A stretch of DNA of 64,000 nucleotides from Chryseobacterium sp. (GTDB taxonomy: Bacteria > Bacteroidota > Bacteroidia > Flavobacteriales > Weeksellaceae), in the NCBI GenBank assembly GCA_027492795.1, contig JAPUEB010000025.1, positions 16,738 to 80,737 on the forward strand, in the 5' to 3' direction. The notes beneath the pieces are model-generated. The model worked only from the letters and a program-made list of their open reading frames with translations. It was not told the DNA's origin and made no database searches. Each line of letters opens with the position of its first letter. The first letter of the stretch is position 1. Of this stretch, positions 24,047-32,816 are shown piece by piece. Made by a program: the position numbers and the translations under genes.

Positions 24047-25723
24047 ATGAGTTTCCCAACCGATTTAGAAATTGCCCAAAGTGCAGACATAAAGCACATT
24101 AAAGAAATTGCAGCAAAGATTAATATTGCAGAAGACGATTTGGAATATTATGGTAAATACAAAGCCAAAATCCCTCTGAAATACATTGATGAAGAAAAAG
24201 TAAAAAAAGCGAAACTGATTTTGGTTTCCGCCATCAATCCCACACCTGCAGGAGAGGGAAAAACCACTGTTTCCGTAGGACTTTGCGACGGATTGAATAA
24301 AATCGGAAAAAAAGCAATGGCAGTTCTTCGTGAACCTTCATTGGGGCCGGTTTTTGGGATTAAAGGAGGTGCAGCAGGAGGCGGTTATGCGCAAGTAATT
24401 CCGATGGTGGATATTAATTTGCACTTCACCGGAGATTTTGCAGCGATTGAAAAAGCCAACAATTTACTTTCAGCATTAATCGACAACAATCTACAAAACA
24501 AAAAATTCTCTTTAAATATCGACCCAAGAACCATTACTTGGAAACGAGTGATGGATATGAACGACAGAGCTTTGCGAAAAATCGTAATCGGTTTGGGAGG
24601 TGCTACCAACGGAGTTCCGCGCGAAGATAGCTTCAATATTACTCCAGCTTCCGAAGTGATGGCGATTCTTTGTATGAGCAAAGATTTTGAGGATTTGAAA
24701 AACCGTTTGGGAAATATTTTCGTGGGTTATACTTTTGATAAAAAACCAATTTATGCAAGAGATTTGAAAGCGGAAGGAGCGATGGCAATTTTGTTGAGAG
24801 ACGCCATAAAACCAAATCTTGTACAAACTTTAGAAGGAAATCCTGCCATTCTTCACGGCGGTCCTTTTGCCAATATTGCGCAAGGAACCAACACGATTAT
24901 TGCAACAAAAACCGGACTTTCACTTGCTGATTATGTAGTAACGGAAGGTGGTTTCGGAGCAGATTTGGGTGCGGAAAAATTTCTTCACATCAAATGTCAT
25001 TACGCAGGTTTCAAACCGGCTGCAATGGTGATTGTTACCACGGTTCGTGCAATGCGTTATCACGGCGGAGCAAAAAAAGGCGAATATGAAAATCCTTATT
25101 TTGAGGCCGTAAAAAAAGGCATTGAAAACCTGAAAAAACACATCGAAAATTACAAAAAACTTCAGCTGAAGCCAGTTGTAGCCATCAATCATTTTGCTAC
25201 AGACTCGCAAGAGGAAATTGATTTCATTAAAGCAGAATGTGAAAAAATGGGCGTGAAAGCAATCCTTGCAGACGAGTTTACGATGGGTGGAGAAGGAATG
25301 AAGGAACTTGCAGCAGAAGTTGTAAACGCAGCTGAAAATTACGGAAATGATTTCCAACCTTTGTATGATGTAAATGATACGGTGGAAAATAAAATCAACA
25401 CCATTGCAAAGGAAATTTATGGAGCAGATGGTGTGGTTTTTTCTGCAAAAGCGAAAGCCGACATCAAAGTTATCAATGATTTAGGACTCGATAAAATGCC
25501 TGTTTGTATGGCGAAAACCCAAAAATCCCTTTCAGATGACGAGAAGAAAATTGGAAGACCTACCGATTTTAAAGTCACCGTTCGCGAATTTGAATTTGCA
25601 GCAGGAGCAGGTTTCATCATCCCAATTCTTGGCGATATGATGAGGATGCCTGGTTTGCCAAACATTCCTGCTTCCGAAAACATGGACATCGACAAAGATG
25701 GAAATATTACGGGATTGAGTTAA
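24047..25723 (+). CDS. fhs: Formate-tetrahydrofolate ligase
   Basis: 558-residue ATP-dependent 10-formyl-THF synthetase that charges formate onto tetrahydrofolate for purine and initiator-tRNA formylation. P-loop NPTPAGEGKTTVSVGL (about 65-80), REPSLGPVFGIKGGAAGGGYAQVIPM (about 96-121), HFTGDFAAI and the C-terminal FIIPILGDMMRMPGLPNIP are all diagnostic. Length is as expected. It has its own promoter and a very strong hairpin after it. Confidence 0.96.
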   Translation: MSFPTDLEIAQSADIKHIKEIAAKINIAEDDLEYYGKYKAKIPLKYIDEEKVKKAKLILVSAINPTPAGEGKTTVSVGLCDGLNKIGKKAMAVLREPSLGPVFGIKGGAAGGGYAQVIPMVDINLHFTGDFAAIEKANNLLSALIDNNLQNKKFSLNIDPRTITWKRVMDMNDRALRKIVIGLGGATNGVPREDSFNITPASEVMAILCMSKDFEDLKNRLGNIFVGYTFDKKPIYARDLKAEGAMAILLRDAIKPNLVQTLEGNPAILHGGPFANIAQGTNTIIATKTGLSLADYVVTEGGFGADLGAEKFLHIKCHYAGFKPAAMVIVTTVRAMRYHGGAKKGEYENPYFEAVKKGIENLKKHIENYKKLQLKPVVAINHFATDSQEEIDFIKAECEKMGVKAILADEFTMGGEGMKELAAEVVNAAENYGNDFQPLYDVNDTVENKINTIAKEIYGADGVVFSAKAKADIKVINDLGLDKMPVCMAKTQKSLSDDEKKIGRPTDFKVTVREFEFAAGAGFIIPILGDMMRMPGLPNIPASENMDIDKDGNITGLS

Positions 25724-26027
25724 AACTCTTAAAATTATCTGTTATGCCACGAATGCACGAATATTTTATTCGTGCATTCGTGGCTTTTCTCTAATTATTT
25801 TGTAGAAATCAAATTATTGAGTTCAAAAAATTGAATAAAAATGTTTCAGAATTTCTATAAAACCTTATAAAATTAAATGTTTGTTTAATTTTTATTTCAT
25901 TGACAATCAATCCTTTATATTTTTTGATTCTCTGTTTTTGTGAACATTTCTCTTTTTCTGGCATAAATTTTACAATCATATCTACAGTAAAATTTAAAAT
26001 TAGGAATTAACATTAAAATTTAGAATT
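25724..26027. other. Gap between fhs and barrel gene
   Basis: Apart from the palindrome at 25746-25784 the gap is plain AT-rich DNA. I see no ORF, no second repeat and no clear TAnnTTTG box for the downstream outer-membrane gene. Confidence 0.5.
25746..25790 (+). terminator. fhs terminator built from the shared palindrome (copy 2)
   Basis: Stem GCCACGAATGCACGAATA (25746-25763) with exact complement 25767-25784, 3-nt loop, then TTTTCT. The 17-nt core is identical to the palindrome at 4986-5029, but here loop and T-tract make a canonical terminator. Confidence 0.85.
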
Positions 26028-26621
26028 ATGAAGACGATTAAAAAAACAGTTTTAGGATTAGGATTAGTAGCGGCAGGTTTAGTTTCTGCACAACAAACAA
26101 CAACCAGTGAAACTCCATCTATGAAAAACATGATTAAAATTGGTGGAAATGTAGGTTTAGCCGTTCCTTCTGAAAATGCGTCTGCAGCTTTAGGTTTGGA
26201 TTTGGCTTATCAAAATTTGGTAACTCCAGGATTTGGTTTAGGTATCGCGACAGGTTACACCCATTATTTTGGAAAAGAAAACACCGTAAATAACTTAAAA
26301 GTGGATAATAACGACTTTGGAGTTGTTCCAGTAGCTGCATTAATCAGGGTTTATCCTAAGAAGACCGGTTTTTATTTAGGAACTGATTTGGGTTACGGAT
26401 TTATTGTTGGAGACTCAAAAGTAGCTTCTAACTCAGCTGTAAACAGACCAAACGGTGGTTTTTATATTAAACCGGAAATTGGCTACCACAATGACGACTG
26501 GAACTTTGCTCTACAATACCAAAAAGTATTTACAGGAACTGATGGACAGATTGTAGATCAAAAATACAACGCAGGAGCGCTTGGATTGGGAGTTTCTTAC
26601 AATATACCTTTAGGAAAATAG
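26028..26621 (+). CDS. Outer-membrane beta-barrel protein
   Basis: 197-residue exported protein. Signal peptide 1-21 (VAAGLVSAQQ). The mature part is alternating-residue beta strands with Gly/Asn/Tyr turns (GGNVGLAVPSENASAALGLDLAYQNLVTPGFGLGIATGYTHYFG, YLGTDLGYGFIVGD, GALGLGVSYNIPLGK), typical of small OmpA/OmpW-like 8-strand barrels of Bacteroidota. Function unknown. Monocistronic, with a strong terminator. Confidence 0.88.
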   Translation: MKTIKKTVLGLGLVAAGLVSAQQTTTSETPSMKNMIKIGGNVGLAVPSENASAALGLDLAYQNLVTPGFGLGIATGYTHYFGKENTVNNLKVDNNDFGVVPVAALIRVYPKKTGFYLGTDLGYGFIVGDSKVASNSAVNRPNGGFYIKPEIGYHNDDWNFALQYQKVFTGTDGQIVDQKYNAGALGLGVSYNIPLGK

Positions 26622-26646
26622 TAGTCAAAAAATCATAAATATTATG

Positions 26647-26684
26647 AAAGCCTTTTCAATTTTTTTTTGAAAAGGCTTTTTATT
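26647..26684 (+). terminator. Terminator of the barrel gene
   Basis: Perfect 13-bp stem AAAGCCTTTTCAA (26647-26659)/TTGAAAAGGCTTT (26667-26679), T7 loop, T-tail. Confidence 0.9.
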
Positions 26685-26698
26685 TTAACGAAACTTTC

Positions 26699-26706
26699 TA
26701 TCTTTG
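26699..26706 (+). promoter_or_regulatory. -7 box TATCTTTG of glk
   Basis: Consensus match 17 nt before the glk ATG and only 20 nt behind the terminator stem of the preceding gene. Confidence 0.65.
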
Positions 26707-26723
26707 GTTGAAACTCACAAAGT

Positions 26724-27776
26724 ATGCTCTCCAATCATAAATTTCCTCTTTTTCTTCCAGGTATAACCAACCAAAAAAATGATGCGGTTTCGCTTATTGC
26801 CGCGGATTTGCAGGAAGAATTTACCACTCTTGGACATTACATTACAAAAGATCAAAAAGCAATTCTTCAAACTGAAAAAACCTACAATACAAAAGAATTT
26901 TCAGTTTTTTCTGAAATCGTAAAAACATTTCGAGCAGAAATGTCTTTGGATAATATTTCAAGACTTTCCGTAGGATTTCCGGGACCAATTATCAATAATA
27001 GAGGTAGTTCTCTGCGTTTGCCTTGGGTTTTGGAAACTGACATCATAAAAGAAAGAACAGGGATTTCTGAAGTTTTTCTAATAAATGATTTGGAAGCTAC
27101 TGCATATGGATTGGGAAATCTTTCGGAAGAAAGTCTTATCACCATTCATGACGGCGATAGTTCGCCAACGGGAAATGTAGCTATACTTTCTCCTGGAAAC
27201 GGCTTGGGTGAAGCCGGGCTTTATTATGACGGAAAAGACTTACGACCTTTCGCAACAGAAGGAGGACACACCGAATTTTCTCCAAGAACCAATGTAGAAG
27301 TAGAATTTTACCAGTTTTTAAATAAAATTTACGGTATTGTAAGTTGGGAAAATGTGCTTTCCAAAAAAGGTTTGTTCAATATTTACAGGTTTTTACGTGA
27401 CGAAAAAAGACATCCCCAATCCGAAAAATTTCTTGAAAGACTTCGTGGTGATGAGGATTTTTGCGATATTTTATATCAGGCTGCTATCGAAGATAACGAA
27501 CAGATTTGTACCATTGCCATCAATACCTATCTAGAATTTTTGGCGAGGGAGGCAAACAATCTTGTTTTGAAACTGAAAGCAACAGGCGGACTTTTAATTG
27601 GCGGTGAACTTCCTGTAATGATGAAAGACTATATCGACAAACAAAGATTTTACGAAAAATTTTTAATCAGTGATAAAATGGGAGGTCTATTAAAGGGAAT
27701 TCCTATCTACATGCTGGTTAACAAGAAAATGATTCTAAATGGTGCAGCAATTTATGGAGCCTTTTCACAAGAATAG
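26724..27776 (+). CDS. glk: Glucokinase (Glk family) with atypical phosphate loop
   Basis: 350-residue cytosolic sugar kinase. Diagnostic parts: FLINDLEATAYGL (catalytic Asp, about 117), SPGNGLGEAGLYYDGKDLRPFATEGGHTEFSPR (about 153-192, the adenosine/sugar-binding block of bacterial Glk), and GGLLIGGELPVMMKDYI near the end. At the N-terminus, where Glk proteins show D-x-G-G-T-N, this one reads LPGITNQKND, so the Asp and one Gly of the phosphate-1 loop are missing. Activity is likely retained if this is a lineage variant, but it needs biochemical proof. Confidence 0.88.
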   Translation: MLSNHKFPLFLPGITNQKNDAVSLIAADLQEEFTTLGHYITKDQKAILQTEKTYNTKEFSVFSEIVKTFRAEMSLDNISRLSVGFPGPIINNRGSSLRLPWVLETDIIKERTGISEVFLINDLEATAYGLGNLSEESLITIHDGDSSPTGNVAILSPGNGLGEAGLYYDGKDLRPFATEGGHTEFSPRTNVEVEFYQFLNKIYGIVSWENVLSKKGLFNIYRFLRDEKRHPQSEKFLERLRGDEDFCDILYQAAIEDNEQICTIAINTYLEFLAREANNLVLKLKATGGLLIGGELPVMMKDYIDKQRFYEKFLISDKMGGLLKGIPIYMLVNKKMILNGAAIYGAFSQE

Positions 27777-27803
27777 TTGGTTTTTAATTTAACATAATAC
27801 TAT

Positions 27804-27833
27804 AACTTCAATCAAAAGGTTGAAGTTTTTTTG
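27804..27833 (+). terminator. Terminator of glk
   Basis: AACTTCAA (27804-27811)/TTGAAGTT (27820-27827) with T-run; the next gene starts 9 nt later. Confidence 0.8.
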
Positions 27834-27841
27834 ATGAAACT

Positions 27842-28414
27842 ATGAAGAATATACTTTTTATCTTTATTTTCCTTATTTCTGGGATTTTGTTTTCGCAAAC
27901 AAAAAATATCACTTCATCGGAAGTAAGGTGGAAAGCGTATAAAACTTTGAAAACCGATGCTTTTTCGCACTACGGAACCATAAAATTGAAATCGGGAAAC
28001 CTAATCTTTAAAAATGGTGAAATTTCTGGAGGGAATTTCGTGATTGATATGAAAGCAATAGATGCAGAAGATATGAAGGACGACAAGAAAATGAAGCTGA
28101 TGCTGGAAAACCACCTTCGCAGCGATGATTTTTTTGATGTTGCCAAATATCCATTTTCAACTTTCAAAATTACCTCTACCAAAAAGATAAACAGCGGAAA
28201 ATTCACTCACCAAATTACGGGAGATCTCAAAATAAAAGATATTACAAAAAAAATATCTTTCCCGGTAACAGTTGCCAACAATGGAGCTGAAACAACAGTA
28301 ACTTCGCCTATGTTTACCTTCAACAGAAAAAGCTTTGGCTTGAAATACAATGTTTTTGAAGACATGATCATCAGCAATGATGTGGAAATGACGGTGAAAT
28401 TAACTGCAAAATAA
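27842..28414 (+). CDS. YceI family periplasmic protein 1
   Basis: 190-residue exported lipocalin-like protein. Signal peptide 1-18 (LISGILFSQ). YceI-fold features: VRWKAYKTLKTDAFSHYGTIKLKSGNLIFKNGEISGGNFVIDMKAI, the loop LRSDDFFDVAKYPFSTFKI, and GDLKIKDITKKISFPV. YceI proteins bind isoprenoid lipids in a beta-barrel; the ligand is unknown here. A paralogue follows 73 nt later, probably by tandem duplication. Confidence 0.92.
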   Translation: MKNILFIFIFLISGILFSQTKNITSSEVRWKAYKTLKTDAFSHYGTIKLKSGNLIFKNGEISGGNFVIDMKAIDAEDMKDDKKMKLMLENHLRSDDFFDVAKYPFSTFKITSTKKINSGKFTHQITGDLKIKDITKKISFPVTVANNGAETTVTSPMFTFNRKSFGLKYNVFEDMIISNDVEMTVKLTAK

Positions 28415-28458
28415 AATCAGAAAATTTGATATTTTTATAAAATTAAAAAGAGAATTAC

Positions 28459-28466
28459 TATATTTG
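28459..28466 (+). promoter_or_regulatory. -7 box TATATTTG of the second yceI gene
   Basis: Overlaps an upstream in-frame TTG candidate start at 28464 and so favours the ATG at 28488. Confidence 0.6.
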
Positions 28467-28487
28467 TTAATTGATAAAAAAGATAGA

Positions 28488-29081
28488 ATGAGAAAGTTAT
28501 TTTTATTAACGTTATTATTATTTACAGTTACATTTGCATTTGCACAAAAAAAAGCAAAAGGTGTACAGGTTGCAAAAGTACAGACTTCCGACATTAGATG
28601 GTGGGGCTATAAAGTAGTGAAATCTGAAGCTACAACGCACACCGGATTTGTAAAACTGAAAAGTGGAAGGTTCTTTTTTGAAGATAAGGTTCTTACTGGG
28701 GGAGATTTCATCCTTGATATGAGAAGCCTTTCTAATACAGATCTCACCGGCGAAGACCAGCTGAAGCTCACCAATCACCTGAAAAGCTTCGACTTCTTTG
28801 ATGTGAAAAAACATCCAGTTGCCAAGTTTGAAATAACCAAGATACTTCCTTCCAAAAATTTGGATTACGGCTACCTTGTTTACGGAAACCTTACATTAAA
28901 AGGAGTTAGAAAAACAATTTCTTTCCCAGCCAATATCCGTACCAACGATAAATTTATTGAGTTTGAATCTGCCAAGTTTTCTATTAATAGAAGAGATTTC
29001 AAGGCATTTTACAAATCTTCGATAAAAGATTATTTGATTAAGGATCAGGTGGACATACAAATCAAAATGACGGCCAATTAA
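28488..29081 (+). CDS. YceI family periplasmic protein 2
   Basis: 197-residue paralogue of the preceding gene. Signal peptide MRKLFLLTLLLFTVTFAFAQ. Same landmarks in the same order: IRWWGYKVVKSEATTHTGFVKLKSGRFFFEDKVLTGGDFILDMRSL, LKSFDFFDVKKHPVAKFEI, GNLTLKGVRKTISFPANI. The start was chosen by the signal peptide and the -7 box. The sequence has diverged strongly from copy 1 but the fold pattern is intact. Confidence 0.92.
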   Translation: MRKLFLLTLLLFTVTFAFAQKKAKGVQVAKVQTSDIRWWGYKVVKSEATTHTGFVKLKSGRFFFEDKVLTGGDFILDMRSLSNTDLTGEDQLKLTNHLKSFDFFDVKKHPVAKFEITKILPSKNLDYGYLVYGNLTLKGVRKTISFPANIRTNDKFIEFESAKFSINRRDFKAFYKSSIKDYLIKDQVDIQIKMTAN

Positions 29082-29104
29082 ACAATCAAATTTATAAGAA
29101 ACAA

Positions 29105-29133
29105 GGGCAGAATTTCTGCTCTTTTTTTATTTT
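29105..29133 (+). terminator. Terminator after second yceI gene
   Basis: GGGCAG (29105-29110)/CTGCTC (29116-29121), one G-U pair, followed by T7. The hydrolase gene begins within the tail, so readthrough may supply it. Confidence 0.65.
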
Positions 29134-29138
29134 TGAAA

Positions 29139-29789
29139 ATGAAAAAAAGAAAACTTTACGTAATCAGCGGATTGGGCGCAGATTTTAAAGTCTTGGAAAA
29201 GCTTAAATTTCCAGTGGATTTGGAAGTTGTCTTTTTAGAATGGCTCATTCCGGAACGTGGAGAAGATTTTGGTCATTATGTAGAGCGGATGTCGTCTCGT
29301 ATTGATGCGGAAGAACCTTTTTTTCTTTTGGGATACTCTTTCGGAGGCATTTTGGTGCAGGAAATACACAAACTGAAACCTGCGTTGAAAGTGGTTATCC
29401 TGGGAAGCATCAAATCCCACAAGGAAAAATCTAGATTTATACGTGCAGGAGAAATTACCGGAATACCGAAGTACATCCCATCACGTTTTTATAACGACAA
29501 ATCCACTTATCTTTACTCTGCAATTCGCAAATTTTTTGATCCAAAAAACCCAAAAATACTCACTTACTTCAATGTGCGTGATCCTTATTACCTGAAATGG
29601 AGTATCGAAAAGATATCGAAGTGGAAAAGTGAGGAGAACCCTGAAGTGATACAGATTTTGGCAGATAAGGACATTGTTTTTCCAATTTCCAAATCTAAGC
29701 CGGATTTTATAATTAAGGGAGGTACACATCTTTTTCCAGCCACCAAACATAGGGAAGTTTCTCTTATTTTGGAGAAAATACTCCATTAG
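29139..29789 (+). CDS. Alpha/beta hydrolase
   Basis: 216-residue cytosolic hydrolase, with the ATG preferred over an in-frame TTG 6 nt upstream. Nucleophile elbow GYSFGG at about 66-71, oxyanion strand VISGLGADFKVL at the N-terminus, acid in LADKDIVFP (about 183) and catalytic His in GGTHLFP (about 199-205). It is short, with a small lid. The substrate cannot be assigned. No promoter box is visible in the 50 nt upstream, and it lies directly behind the yceI terminator. Confidence 0.88.
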   Translation: MKKRKLYVISGLGADFKVLEKLKFPVDLEVVFLEWLIPERGEDFGHYVERMSSRIDAEEPFFLLGYSFGGILVQEIHKLKPALKVVILGSIKSHKEKSRFIRAGEITGIPKYIPSRFYNDKSTYLYSAIRKFFDPKNPKILTYFNVRDPYYLKWSIEKISKWKSEENPEVIQILADKDIVFPISKSKPDFIIKGGTHLFPATKHREVSLILEKILH

Positions 29790-29809
29790 ATTTTAAGTAA
29801 CGCTTTTAT

Positions 29810-29817
29810 TATCTTTG
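29810..29817 (+). promoter_or_regulatory. -7 box TATCTTTG of sdaA
   Basis: Consensus match 20 nt before the sdaA ATG. Confidence 0.65.
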
Positions 29818-29837
29818 CCACTGTTTTTATCTAAATT

Positions 29838-31256
29838 ATGGAATCCATAAGTGTTTTTGAAATCATAAAAGTAGGCATCGGTCCATCCAGTTCTCATACA
29901 ATGGGACCTTGGAATGCAGCGGAGAACTTCCTTAAACAAATTAAGACTAATCATAGGATTAATGATGTAAAAGAGGTTTATGTAGAATTTTTCGGTTCCC
30001 TTGCAAAAACCGGAATAGGGCATGGAACGGATGTAGCCGGAATGCTTGGACTTTCGGGAGAAAATTTTAAGAAAATTGATACATCTTTGATAGATGAAAA
30101 AATAAATACCATCAAAACCCAGAATCAGCTTATTTTGGGAGGAGAAAAGAAGATTCCATTTATATACGGGAAGCATTTGGTTCTGAACATGAACAAATCT
30201 TTAGACTATCATCCCAATGGAATGATTTTTAAAGCCATTTTTGAAGATGGGAAGATTTTAGAGCAGGACTATTATTCCGTAGGTGGAGGTTTTGTAGCTA
30301 CAAAAAATGAGAACTCCATGCAGAAAACCTGTATCCGCACACTGTATCCCTGCCATAGCGGAGAAGATATTTTGCGGAACGTAGAAAAACTTGAATTTAC
30401 CAATATTTCGGACCTCGTTTTTCTGAATGAAGAAAGCTGGCGAACGAAAACTGAGACCAAAACTGAGGCACTCTATATATGGAACCAAATAAAAGAATGC
30501 GTTTATAAAGGCATCAGCAAAGATGGGATTCTTCCAGGCGGTCTTAACGTTTCCAGAAGGGCTTCCGCATTAAACCGTAAACTTCTTGGAGACGCAACCT
30601 GGTCCTCCATGGATGAATGGTATCAAAAAGTGGCGGATGCCGAAGAAAATTTCAACAATATCAATAAATGGGTTTCCTGTTTTGCATTGGCGGTAAACGA
30701 GGAAAATGCAAGTTTCGGCCGCATCATTACAGCGCCTACAAACGGTGCAAGTGGTGTAATTCCGGCAGTTTTGATGTATTCGCAAGCTTTTACAGAACAT
30801 AGGGGAGAAGACAGTATCATTCGTTTCCTACTTGTGGCTGGAGAAATTGGGACTTTATTTAAAAAAAATGCAACCATTTCCGCAGCAATGGGCGGTTGCC
30901 AAGCGGAGATTGGAGTGTCCTCTGCAATGGCTGCGGCAGGACTCACGGAAATTATGGGCGGCACACCGGCGCAAGTTCTTATGGCTGCAGAAATTGCCAT
31001 GGAACACCACCTTGGAATGACCTGCGATCCTATTGCAGGTCTAGTTCAAATCCCCTGCATAGAAAGAAACTCAATGGGGGCAATGAAAGCTATTACCGCT
31101 GCCAATATTGCCATTGAAAGTGATCCTTCCAAAGCACGTGTTACCTTGGATGAGGTGATACAAAGTATGTGGGAAACCGCATTAAGTATGAATTCCAGAT
31201 TTAAAGAAACTTCAGAAGGCGGGTTGGCAATTGCTGTAAACGTGGCAGAGTGCTAG
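29838..31256 (+). CDS. sdaA: L-serine ammonia-lyase, iron-sulfur dependent
   Basis: 472-residue single-chain L-serine dehydratase turning serine into pyruvate and ammonia. The beta domain starts SISVFEIIKVGIGPSSSHTMGPWNAAENFL (serine-binding loop). The alpha domain has GGCQAEIGVSSAMAAAGL and CDPIAGLVQIPCIERN, whose cysteines (with C343 of GGCQ) hold the 4Fe-4S cluster. Length matches the fused type. With the nearby proteases and POT transporters it fits amino-acid catabolism. Confidence 0.95.
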   Translation: MESISVFEIIKVGIGPSSSHTMGPWNAAENFLKQIKTNHRINDVKEVYVEFFGSLAKTGIGHGTDVAGMLGLSGENFKKIDTSLIDEKINTIKTQNQLILGGEKKIPFIYGKHLVLNMNKSLDYHPNGMIFKAIFEDGKILEQDYYSVGGGFVATKNENSMQKTCIRTLYPCHSGEDILRNVEKLEFTNISDLVFLNEESWRTKTETKTEALYIWNQIKECVYKGISKDGILPGGLNVSRRASALNRKLLGDATWSSMDEWYQKVADAEENFNNINKWVSCFALAVNEENASFGRIITAPTNGASGVIPAVLMYSQAFTEHRGEDSIIRFLLVAGEIGTLFKKNATISAAMGGCQAEIGVSSAMAAAGLTEIMGGTPAQVLMAAEIAMEHHLGMTCDPIAGLVQIPCIERNSMGAMKAITAANIAIESDPSKARVTLDEVIQSMWETALSMNSRFKETSEGGLAIAVNVAEC

Positions 31257-31309
31257 TAGAAAAAATCTTTCAGTAAGGATAGCATGTTGTTCAATTAGTT
31301 TTGAAATTT

Positions 31310-31351
31310 AAAGATGAATATATTTTTTGTAATTAAAAGCTATTCATCTTT
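31310..31351. repeat. Hairpin downstream of sdaA
   Basis: Perfect 11-bp arms AAAGATGAATA (31310-31320) and TATTCATCTTT (31341-31351), 20-nt loop, no T-tract. It lies 54 nt after the sdaA stop; possible mRNA-end structure. Confidence 0.5.
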
Positions 31352-31352
31352 A

Positions 31353-31582
31353 TTATTCAACTGTATCCAGCAGAAAAGCAGAAGTGTTTAGTATAAAAAG
31401 AAAATCTGTTAAATATTTATTGAAATCGCTCAAATCATCGCTTGTTGAACTTAACAAAATTCCTAAGCCATAAAAAATAACAAAACTATTCCAAGTCCTA
31501 CTTTTAAATCCTTATTTGTTGCAAGATCAGCTATACAATCAAGTCCAATTTCTTCAAATATTTTTATTTTTACTAATTGATT
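31353..31582 (-). pseudogene. Frameshifted remnant of a small membrane protein
   Basis: In the gap between sdaA and the M23 gene the minus strand reads, from about 31582, KIFEEIGLDCIADLATNKDLKVGLGIVLLFFMA and then a stop. Adding one base near 31466 continues smoothly as LGILLSSTSDDLSDFNKYLTDFLFILNTSAFLLDTVE and a stop at 31353. No ATG heads the open frame. Together these suggest a decayed gene, truncated at its 5' end and carrying a 1-nt deletion. It could also be chance; protein-like composition and a continuous hydrophobic helix across the shift favour a real remnant. Confidence 0.4.
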
Positions 31583-31612
31583 CTAACTTATGGTAGTCAA
31601 AAAGTTTAAGTT

Positions 31613-32638
31613 TTAAAAATTCATAAAAAGTTTTGGGTTTACAGGGGTGTTGTTCCTATGTACCTCGTAATGCAGGTGTGGACCTGTGGATCTTCCGCTG
31701 TTGCCGGATTTTGCAATTACTTGATTTACTTTCACACGGTCATTTGTACGAACTTTTAACTCAGAAAGGTGCCCGTAAAGTGTTGCGAGCCCATTTCCAT
31801 GTGAAACGATTACACAATTTCCGTATCCACCCTTTTGCCCTGCAAAAATTACGGTTCCAGCAGCAGTGCATATCACATCGCTTCCATACGCCACAGCAAG
31901 GTCGATGCCTTTGTGAAACTGAATTTGATCGGCTTCTGCAGGTGCGTTGTTAAGCTCCTTAACAGGCGTAATTGCCTTTTTAGTTGGAGTTCCCGGAGGA
32001 GCACTAATTACGGGAGTTGTAGCAGCTGAAGATGAATTTTCGGTAGCGTAAATGGGGATAATTTTAGTTTTAATATTTCCTAAACTGTCTTTTTCCTCCA
32101 CAATTTTTGCATCAACTACTTTTCTTCTTGCAGGTGCGGCGGCTGCTACAGGAATAGGAGCTGAAGTAGCGATTGGCTTCACTGATGCCATCATGGTTTT
32201 GAAAGGAATAGGATTCTTTCTGTTGCCAAAATTGGAAGAAATGTAACCTTCTGTAGGCAACCCGAGCGGAACTTGCATAAGCTTGGTCTGCAAATCCATC
32301 AGATACTGGCTGTAGCGGTTAGATTGCTTCGCCAAATAAACAGAACTTGCAAGGCTATCGCTGTTCAGAATCTCAATCTTTGCATTAGAAATATTTTTTG
32401 CGGACAAAAAAGAGCTCAAATCTCTCACGGTGTTATCTACCAACATTAGGTCGTTCTTCATCTTCGCGTAGTCCACACTGTCTTTTTGCGTGTTGATTTT
32501 TACCAAGTTTACCTCATATTTTTTATCGTCTTTCCCAAGCCAAAGAAAGCTAATTAAAACACTTTGCGCAATAATGATGAAAGCTAAAAATGCAATTAGC
32601 AAAACGAACTTGTTTTTTTGGTTCAGTAATTCTTTCAT
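31613..32638 (-). CDS. M23 (LytM-type) peptidoglycan endopeptidase
   Basis: 341-residue inner-membrane-anchored protein. One transmembrane helix (about 13-33), a periplasmic helical spacer, an Ala/Pro-rich linker, and a C-terminal LytM domain: FHKGIDLAVAYGSDVICTAAGTVIFAGQKGGYGNCVIVSHGNGLATLYGHLSEL and SGNSGRSTGPHLHYEV. Zinc ligands are H-x3-D of HKGID and the last His of HLH; the GNSGRSTGPHLHYE block is diagnostic. It probably trims cross-links or acts as an adaptor in cell-wall remodelling. It is transcribed divergently from gpsA. Confidence 0.93.
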   Translation of the reverse strand: MKELLNQKNKFVLLIAFLAFIIIAQSVLISFLWLGKDDKKYEVNLVKINTQKDSVDYAKMKNDLMLVDNTVRDLSSFLSAKNISNAKIEILNSDSLASSVYLAKQSNRYSQYLMDLQTKLMQVPLGLPTEGYISSNFGNRKNPIPFKTMMASVKPIATSAPIPVAAAAPARRKVVDAKIVEEKDSLGNIKTKIIPIYATENSSSAATTPVISAPPGTPTKKAITPVKELNNAPAEADQIQFHKGIDLAVAYGSDVICTAAGTVIFAGQKGGYGNCVIVSHGNGLATLYGHLSELKVRTNDRVKVNQVIAKSGNSGRSTGPHLHYEVHRNNTPVNPKLFMNF

Positions 32639-32790
32639 GAATTCTTTACTTTTTCTGCTTATAGGACGGCAAATTTAAATAAATTATTGTGCTTTACCTT
32701 ACGTTTTAACAAAACTTTAATAATTAGAGTGAATTTTTATTTCTAATGATTTATGGTTGAAAAGGGTCGTTTTCGTTGATACAAATTGGT

Positions 32791-32798
32791 TATCTTTG
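32791..32798 (+). promoter_or_regulatory. -7 box TATCTTTG of gpsA
   Basis: Consensus match about 18 nt before the ATG at 32817. An upstream in-frame TTG at 32757 would precede this promoter, so the ATG is the real start. Confidence 0.65.
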
Positions 32799-32816
32799 TA
32801 CATTAACTCTTTAGTG

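Noticed and set aside
32757..32816. Upstream extension of gpsA from a TTG codon
   Set aside because: A consensus -7 box lies inside the extension, so transcription begins after it.
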